From assembly GCA_029056365.1 (NCBI GenBank), contig JAIDBM010000287.1, positions 1-11,184 on the forward strand: a stretch of DNA of 11,184 bases, written 5' to 3'. Source of the DNA: Muribaculaceae bacterium. GTDB lineage: Bacteria; Bacteroidota; Bacteroidia; Bacteroidales; Muribaculaceae. Made by a program: the position numbers and the translations under genes. The notes under the pieces are model-generated. The model was not told where the DNA came from and did no database searches. It saw only the letters and a program-made list of their open reading frames with translations. Shown here one piece after another: positions 6,383 through 11,184 of the stretch; position 1 is the first letter of the stretch, and each line of letters starts with the position of its first letter.

Positions 6383-7237
6383 ATGAAAACAATAAGTATT
6401 CTGACAGCCACTATAGCCGCCGCGATATGCCTTGCCGGCTGCGGGGTATCGGGCAAGAAATACAATCTGCTGCAGGACGACTATAATGCCGCCCGTGTGA
6501 CAATTGCCGAATATCAGCAGAAAAACCGCAATCTTGAGGATATGCTTGAGGAAGCGAAAAATAACAACGCCGAGCTGCGCCGGCAGTATGCACAGCTCCA
6601 GAATACACTCGACCAGAGCATTCTCACTCAGCGTTCCGGAAACATCAACATTGCGAAACTTGTCGATGAAATCAATTCATCGAACCGCTACATCAAACAG
6701 CTCATCGAGGCGAAATCGAAATCCGATTCGCTGCTTATGTCCATGACAGCGAATCTGACACGCTCGCTCGACCGTTCGGAACTCGACGATGTCAATATCA
6801 AGGTTCTCAAAGGAGTTGTGTATATTTCGCTGGCCGACAACATGCTGTTTAAATCCGGAAGCTATGAGATTAGTCCGAAGGCTATGGATATTCTCAGCAA
6901 AATAGCCAAGATTATAAAGGATTACCGCAACTATAGCGTGCTTGTCGAGGGCAATACCGACAATGTGCCGATAAGCCGTACGAATATCCGTAACAACTGG
7001 GACCTCTCGGCTCTGCGGGCATCGTCGGTTGTACAGGTGCTGCAGAACGATTTCGGAGTCGATCCGGCAAGGCTCACGGCCGGTGGCCGGGGTGAATACA
7101 ATCCGGTGGCTACCAACAACACTGCCGATGGACGACAGCTCAACCGTCGCACCCAGATTATAATCACGCCGAGTCTCGACCAGTTCATGGATCTGATCGA
7201 CAAGGCTCCGGATACTCATCCCGCCGACCGTCTCTGA
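6383..7237 (+). CDS. OmpA-family peptidoglycan-binding lipoprotein with coiled coil
   Basis: 284 residues. A lipoprotein signal peptide ends in LAGC with Cys20 as the lipidated residue. Residues about 25-130 are charged, heptad-like helix (coiled coil likely), acting as a spacer. Residues about 145-262 form an OmpA/MotB-type domain. Its peptidoglycan-contacting features are visible: Asp193 in GNTDNVPI, the NWDLSALRA segment at 205-213 with Arg212, GRGEYNP at 236-241 and NRR at 254-256. It probably anchors the outer membrane to the cell wall, as Pal-like proteins do, though no Tol genes are near. It is divergent from porQ across 108 bases in which I find no strong promoter match, and it is followed by a good intrinsic terminator. 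A specific partner cannot be named. Confidence 0.9.
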   Translation: MKTISILTATIAAAICLAGCGVSGKKYNLLQDDYNAARVTIAEYQQKNRNLEDMLEEAKNNNAELRRQYAQLQNTLDQSILTQRSGNINIAKLVDEINSSNRYIKQLIEAKSKSDSLLMSMTANLTRSLDRSELDDVNIKVLKGVVYISLADNMLFKSGSYEISPKAMDILSKIAKIIKDYRNYSVLVEGNTDNVPISRTNIRNNWDLSALRASSVVQVLQNDFGVDPARLTAGGRGEYNPVATNNTADGRQLNRRTQIIITPSLDQFMDLIDKAPDTHPADRL

Positions 7238-7258
7238 AATCTCTTTTCAAAAAAAAGT

Positions 7259-7306
7259 GTCCGTGAAAACCAGAAAAATCTGGCTTCCACGGACCTTTTT
7301 GTTTTT
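7259..7306 (+). terminator. Intrinsic terminator, probably bidirectional
   Basis: An outer 7-bp stem pairs 7259-7265 with 7288-7294. An inner 4-bp stem pairs CCAG at 7270-7273 with CTGG at 7280-7283. It is followed by T5-G-T5 (7296-7306). Eight A residues at 7249-7256 would serve as the T-tract for the convergent M16 gene, whose stop is at 7322-7324. It sits 21 bases after the OmpA-lipoprotein stop. Confidence 0.88.
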
Positions 7307-7321
7307 ATCTGGTGATACGGA

Positions 7322-10153
7322 TTATTCAGCCGGATCAAGAACCACTACGCGGTAGTTGTTCTGTTTCAGAACTTCCTTCATGAAGTTCTTCATGTCGGCG
7401 GTAGATACGGAGTTGATAGTGTCTTCCGCACCGTTGAATACGTCCACACCATTGAGCTGAGTGGCGGAAATGGTGCCGGCCCAGCTGCTGTTTTCCTCAA
7501 CATCGTGACGTGCTTCCTTGATCATGAATTCCTTCACGGGGGCGAGTTCGTCTTCACCCACGTTTACGGCCATGTCGTTGATGATGTCGCTGATGGCTGC
7601 GAGAGTTTCGTTCTTCAGTTCAGGTTTCATCGGGAACATAGTCTGCAGCATGATGTTGTTCAGGCCCTGGCGGGTCATGGCGCCGCTCATGTGAATAGAG
7701 TAGACGGCTCCCATTTCCTCACGCACCTTGTTGAGCAGGCGCTGGCTGAGAATCTGGCCGGCCATGGAGGCCATGGCGCGGTTCTTGGCATTATAGGGCA
7801 TGTTGGCCTGAACGGCAATGAACACATATGTCTGGGGAGTCTGCATCGAAGTCTTGTACTGGTCGGTTGCATTGCCGGGCGCAGGTTCGAGGGCAGGCTG
7901 ATATTTTACCTTTGTAGTGGCGGTTGCCGGGTTGGCCGGAAGAGTGGCGATGTATTGCTCTACAAGCGGACGGAATGTATCCATGTCGATGTTGCCCACG
8001 AATACGAATGTGTAGTCGGCGGCATTGGCGAGCATGTTCTTGGCAATCTTCTCTGTTTCTTCAAGCGATGCCTGTTTTACGGCATCCGATGAAAGGGCCT
8101 GGCGTTTTGGCGAGGCGAAGAGGCTCTTCATAAGGTCGCGCTGGAATGCGAATTCAGGAGTGCTTTCCTGATTGGCGATTGATGCCAGCACCATGTTCTG
8201 GAGCGAAGCGAATTCATCGGAGTAGATTTTGTAGCCTGCGAATTTGGCATAGAGAAGCTCCATCATCGCCGGCAGGTCCTTTACAGTGGCAGAACCATTT
8301 ATCGAGCGGGAATATTCGCTGAAATTCATGCTTACACCGGCCTGTTTTCCCTGCATGTATTTGTCGAGGTCGGCGTTTGTGTAATCGAATGCGCCCGATA
8401 CGCTTGAACCATAGGGGAAGAACTGCATGGTGGCGGCGAGGTCGTCGCTCACGTTCGATGTTCCGCCTACGGCTATGGCGTTCATCACAATTTCATTTTC
8501 CTTGAAATCGGTGGGTTTTACAATCACTTTCACACCATTGCTGAGTGTGAGTTCGGTAGCGCCCCACTGTGCGAGTTTCTGCTCTTTCACAATCTTGCCG
8601 GGTGCGGGCAGCGCGGGTATGAGGGGATCTGTCTTGGCATTGTCGACATAGGCCTCGATGGTTTCGGCATCGACTTTAGCGGTGATTTCCGCGAGCTGCT
8701 GTTCGGTGGGGTTTACATATCCTTCGCCTTCGGGCATCATCACCACAAGCACGCGGTTGTCGGGGGTGAGCAGAGCGGGCAGCAGCTGCTGGTTTATCAT
8801 CTGCAGCGGCAGCATCTGCGAGAGAGCCTGATATATCTGGAAGTCGGTTTCTATGCCGGGAATGGGGTTGCCGTCAAGGAAGTTGTCGACGTATTCCTGT
8901 ACGTACAGCGCCGAATTGGTTTTGTTGCGTTCGTCATACATTTTCTCGATACGCGACATGAATTCGGATTTCGCGCGGTCGTATTCGCTCTGGTTGAATC
9001 CGCCACGAACGGCACGCAGCAGTTCGCGGTAGATAGCCTCATATGCACCGGTTATGTCGCCGCCCTTGGCCACACCCTGAACAGAGAAGGCGTCCTTGGT
9101 TTTGGAGAACATGAATTCGCCGTTGCGCACTACGGCCTGAGCGAAGGGGCAGTCGGGTTTCATGGAAAGGTCGCTGAGACGCTCGTTGAGCATGGCGGTG
9201 ACCATTGCCATGATGTAATTCTGCATATAGAACGCCTGGGTGTTTTTCAGCTCGGCGGGCAGAGGATCGCTCTTTACCATGAGCATGAATACAGCAACAG
9301 GCATTTCAGGGTCGGATCCCACGGCGTATATTGTGCCGGGAGTGTCTTCAACCTGAAGATAGATGCGTTCAGCCGGGTTGGCGGGCATTTTGATGGGGGT
9401 GAATATCTCTTTTATCTTTGCCTCGATATAGTCGGGGTCGATATCGCCTACAACTATAATGCCCTGCTGATCGGGACGATACCACTTGTGGTAGTAGTCC
9501 TTAAGAGCCTGATAGGGGAAGTTGTCGACAACTTCCATGGTTCCGATCGGAAGGCGTTCGCCGTATTTGTTGCCGGGATAGATTTTGGGCGCGATGGCTT
9601 CCATGATTCTCATGTTGCCCTTCATGCTCTGGCGCCATTCCTCGTGAATGACAGCACGTTCGGCGTCAATCTCGTCGTCGGCCAGTGTGAGGTCGCATGC
9701 CCAGTCGTGAAGAATCAGAAGGCACGAGTCCTGTACGCTTTTGCGGGCTACGGGCACATTCGAGATGTTGTACACGGTCTCGTCCACACCGGTGTAGGCA
9801 TTGAGATTCTGACCGAATTTCACGCCTACAGTCTCCAGCCAGTTGATTATGCCTTTGCCGGGGAAGTTGGTTGTGCCGTTGAAGCACATGTGTTCAAGGA
9901 AGTGGGCAAGACCCCTCTGGTGGTCTTCTTCAAGCACCGAACCCACTTTCTGGGCGATGTAGAAATCGGCCTGGCCTTTGGGAGTTTCGTTGTGACGGAT
10001 GTAGTAGGTCATGCCATTTGGCAGCTTTCCTACACGCACTGCTGAATCTACGGGCAGCTGCGGCATCTGCGGACCTTGGGCGAGGAGGCAAGAGAAGCTT
10101 CCTGCGGCAAGAGCCATGGCCACAGCGAACACGCGTGTGAACAGTTTTTTCAT
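7322..10153 (-). CDS. Secreted M16-family (pitrilysin-type) zinc metallopeptidase, two-lobed
   Basis: 943 residues with a Sec signal peptide (about 1-25, ending LLAQ), so likely periplasmic or surface-associated. The N-terminal lobe carries the inverted zinc motif HFLEHMCFNGT with His84, Glu87 and His88, and downstream ERAVIHEEW with Glu165 and Glu172, the latter the probable third zinc ligand. This lobe should be catalytic. The second lobe starts near residue 530 (ELTLSNGVKVIVK), lacks HxxEH, and near residues 805-825 holds the LLNKVREEMGAVYS segment typical of the substrate-binding Arg/Tyr of the non-catalytic half. Length fits the single-chain two-lobe M16 proteins common in Bacteroidales. 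Such enzymes degrade peptides inside a closed chamber; the substrate here is unknown. ATG 10153 directly begins the signal peptide. It is monocistronic, with its own promoter region and a shared terminator. Confidence 0.95.
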   Translation of the reverse strand: MKKLFTRVFAVAMALAAGSFSCLLAQGPQMPQLPVDSAVRVGKLPNGMTYYIRHNETPKGQADFYIAQKVGSVLEEDHQRGLAHFLEHMCFNGTTNFPGKGIINWLETVGVKFGQNLNAYTGVDETVYNISNVPVARKSVQDSCLLILHDWACDLTLADDEIDAERAVIHEEWRQSMKGNMRIMEAIAPKIYPGNKYGERLPIGTMEVVDNFPYQALKDYYHKWYRPDQQGIIVVGDIDPDYIEAKIKEIFTPIKMPANPAERIYLQVEDTPGTIYAVGSDPEMPVAVFMLMVKSDPLPAELKNTQAFYMQNYIMAMVTAMLNERLSDLSMKPDCPFAQAVVRNGEFMFSKTKDAFSVQGVAKGGDITGAYEAIYRELLRAVRGGFNQSEYDRAKSEFMSRIEKMYDERNKTNSALYVQEYVDNFLDGNPIPGIETDFQIYQALSQMLPLQMINQQLLPALLTPDNRVLVVMMPEGEGYVNPTEQQLAEITAKVDAETIEAYVDNAKTDPLIPALPAPGKIVKEQKLAQWGATELTLSNGVKVIVKPTDFKENEIVMNAIAVGGTSNVSDDLAATMQFFPYGSSVSGAFDYTNADLDKYMQGKQAGVSMNFSEYSRSINGSATVKDLPAMMELLYAKFAGYKIYSDEFASLQNMVLASIANQESTPEFAFQRDLMKSLFASPKRQALSSDAVKQASLEETEKIAKNMLANAADYTFVFVGNIDMDTFRPLVEQYIATLPANPATATTKVKYQPALEPAPGNATDQYKTSMQTPQTYVFIAVQANMPYNAKNRAMASMAGQILSQRLLNKVREEMGAVYSIHMSGAMTRQGLNNIMLQTMFPMKPELKNETLAAISDIINDMAVNVGEDELAPVKEFMIKEARHDVEENSSWAGTISATQLNGVDVFNGAEDTINSVSTADMKNFMKEVLKQNNYRVVVLDPAE

Positions 10154-10256
10154 TGTCTGATGATTGGTTAATACTTATTTGTTTTGATTTATGTTGTTTC
10201 GGCTTTTTAGTGGAATATATGGTTCCGTGGCATTATTTTTGACGGCTTCAATACTC

Positions 10257-10264
10257 CAAAGTTA
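10257..10264 (-). promoter_or_regulatory. -7 element, proximal promoter candidate for the M16 peptidase
   Basis: TAACTTTG read on the minus strand matches TAnnTTTG exactly. No good TTTG lies 19-20 bases upstream. Predicted transcription start is near 10250, giving a leader of just under 100 bases. Confidence 0.45.
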
Positions 10265-10330
10265 CATTTTTTGCAGTTAAAAAATACTAAATGATACGGC
10301 GCTATGAGACGGTTTACGCCTCAGAACAGA

Positions 10331-10338
10331 CAAAATTA
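10331..10338 (-). promoter_or_regulatory. -7 element, distal promoter candidate for the M16 peptidase
   Basis: TAATTTTG on the minus strand is an exact TAnnTTTG match. A TTG lies about 16 bases upstream, shorter than usual. It lies within the left arm of the inverted repeat and mirrors the rightward promoter. Confidence 0.3.
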
Positions 10339-10377
10339 AGAAAAAATCGGCATACAACCCAGCGTGCAGTCGAATAA

Positions 10378-10409
10378 TTTGTTCGGGTCAGGCATTTTTC
10401 TTAATTTTG
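10378..10409 (+). promoter_or_regulatory. Promoter of the nucleotidyltransferase gene
   Basis: TTTG at 10378-10381, a 20-base spacer, then TAATTTTG at 10402-10409, both exact to the Bacteroidota consensus. The start should lie near 10415, leaving a leader of about 58 bases before ATG 10473. Confidence 0.65.
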
Positions 10410-10472
10410 CAGAAAGAAAAAGGTGCGCTTTGCGGCCCGGAATGAAATATAATCCTAACAAAACCATATGAT

Positions 10473-11184
10473 ATGAAACCTACATTATTTGTACTTGCAG
10501 CCGGAATGGGAAGCCGCTATGGCGGTTTGAAGCAGCTCGACGGCGTTGGTCCCCAGGGCCAGACAATCATGGACTACTCGATTTTCGATGCCATACGTGC
10601 CGGATTCGGCAAGGTGGTGTTCGTTATCCGTCATGACATCGAGCAGGATTTCCGCGAAAAAATTCTTTCAAAGTATGAAGGCAAAATTCCTGTAGAGGTT
10701 GTATTCCAGAGCCTTGATGCCCTTCCCGAAGGATTCTCTGTGCCCGAAGGCCGTACCAAACCCTGGGGCACCAACCACGCGGTGCTTATGGGCGAGACCG
10801 CCATACACGAACCGTTCGCAGTTATAAATGCCGACGATTTCTATGGCCGTGACGCATTCGCTGTAATGGGCAGATACCTTTCGTCCGACGACCTCAAGCC
10901 GGGTGAATATTCTATGGTAGGCTTCAGGGTGAACAACACAATGTCGGAGAACGGTTCTGTATCGCGCGGTGTGTGCAGCGTGGATTCGAACGGCAACCTG
11001 ACCGGTGTGGTGGAAAGAACCGCCATCAGCTATGACCCCGAGCACAAAATAGTGTTTGCCGATGAAAACGGCCAGCAGCAGACTCTGGAACCGAACACTC
11101 CGGTGTCTATGAACTTCTGGGGTTTCACACCCGATTATTTCAACTACAGCAAGCGTGAATTCGTGAAGTTCCTGAATGAAAAAA
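10473..11184 (+). CDS. Sugar-phosphate nucleotidyltransferase-like protein, N-terminal 237 residues (cut by window edge)
   Basis: Starts at ATG 10473 and remains open to the window end. The N-terminus carries the nucleotide-binding signature LAAGMGSRYGGLKQ (8-21) of NTP-transferases, which pass a nucleotidyl group from NTP to a sugar phosphate or small alcohol phosphate. KPWGTNHAVL at 96-105 and INADDFYG at 118-125 (with Asp121 and Asp122, probable metal ligand region) support this. VSMNFWGFTPDYF at 211-223 fits the acceptor-side part of the fold. It is cytoplasmic, with no signal peptide. An ATG at 10468 is followed at once by a stop and is not the start. The acceptor cannot be told from the visible part; family members are often simply annotated as nucleotidyltransferase, and the C-terminus and downstream neighbour would help. 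Confidence 0.88.
   Translation, partial: MKPTLFVLAAGMGSRYGGLKQLDGVGPQGQTIMDYSIFDAIRAGFGKVVFVIRHDIEQDFREKILSKYEGKIPVEVVFQSLDALPEGFSVPEGRTKPWGTNHAVLMGETAIHEPFAVINADDFYGRDAFAVMGRYLSSDDLKPGEYSMVGFRVNNTMSENGSVSRGVCSVDSNGNLTGVVERTAISYDPEHKIVFADENGQQQTLEPNTPVSMNFWGFTPDYFNYSKREFVKFLNEK

Larger units (their letters stand above)
10331..10409. repeat. 15-bp perfect inverted repeat spanning divergent promoters
   Basis: CAAAATTAAGAAAAA at 10331-10345 is the exact reverse complement of 10395-10409, separated by 49 bases. Each arm includes a -7 element pointing outward to its own gene. The arms are AT-rich, so some similarity is expected from promoter composition alone. Confidence 0.85.
10154..10472. other. 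Divergent intergenic region, 319 bases
   Basis: AT-rich, non-coding stretch between the M16 peptidase gene and the nucleotidyltransferase gene. It holds two exact -7 elements facing left, one full promoter facing right, and a 15-bp inverted repeat joining the outer pair. No small gene, RNA gene or further repeat is evident. Confidence 0.7.

Noticed and set aside
9488..10045. 185-residue open frame on the + strand
   Set aside because: Antisense to the part of the M16 peptidase gene that contains HxxEH; no independent support.
1..11184. Mobile element, CRISPR array, defence system or novel multi-gene system
   Set aside because: No transposase, integrase, spaced direct repeats or unfamiliar gene cluster was seen; all the larger genes fall in known families.

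Overview
The window looks like ordinary chromosome of a member of the Bacteroidales, most likely Muribaculaceae or a close relative. Four things point there. Several intergenic regions carry the Bacteroidota promoter form, TTTG or TTG about 20 bases before TAnnTTTG. Parts of a type IX secretion system (T9SS) are present: a PorQ protein and a small protein made almost wholly of a T9SS sorting domain. The cluster porQ-cmk-ispH is one I associate with this order. Shine-Dalgarno sequences are weak or absent. The family-level placement is inference.

Layout from left to right. Bases 1-1022 (-) hold the first 340 codons of a secreted type I pullulanase, cut by the window edge. Upstream of it on the same strand is a 102-residue secreted protein that is little more than a T9SS sorting domain (1090-1398). 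A divergent intergenic region with a promoter candidate on each strand and a tandem 20-base repeat leads into a glutamine synthetase-family gene (1596-3104, +). A 26-bp perfect hairpin separates it from a convergent four-gene minus-strand cluster, given here in transcription order: porQ (6274-5252), cmk (5198-4494), ispH (4507-3641) and a DEDDh exonuclease (3656-3162). The last three overlap by 14 and 16 bases and look translationally coupled. Divergent from porQ is an OmpA-family lipoprotein gene (6383-7237, +). It ends at an intrinsic terminator shared with the convergent gene for a large secreted M16 zinc peptidase (10153-7322, -). A 319-base divergent intergenic region with mirrored promoter elements then leads to the first 237 codons of a sugar-phosphate nucleotidyltransferase-like gene (10473 onward, +).

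Functionally this is a mix of envelope and secretion genes (PorQ, the sorting-domain protein, the OmpA lipoprotein, the M16 peptidase, pullulanase) and housekeeping metabolism (CMP kinase, IspH, the glutamine synthetase homologue, the nucleotidyltransferase). I see no tRNA or rRNA gene, CRISPR array, insertion sequence, phage gene or defence system. I do not find convincing evidence of a new multi-gene system. The items most worth a second look are the orphan sorting-domain protein, the tandem repeat in the glutamine synthetase leader, the long hairpin that supplies the exonuclease stop codon, and the mirrored promoter repeat at 10331-10409.
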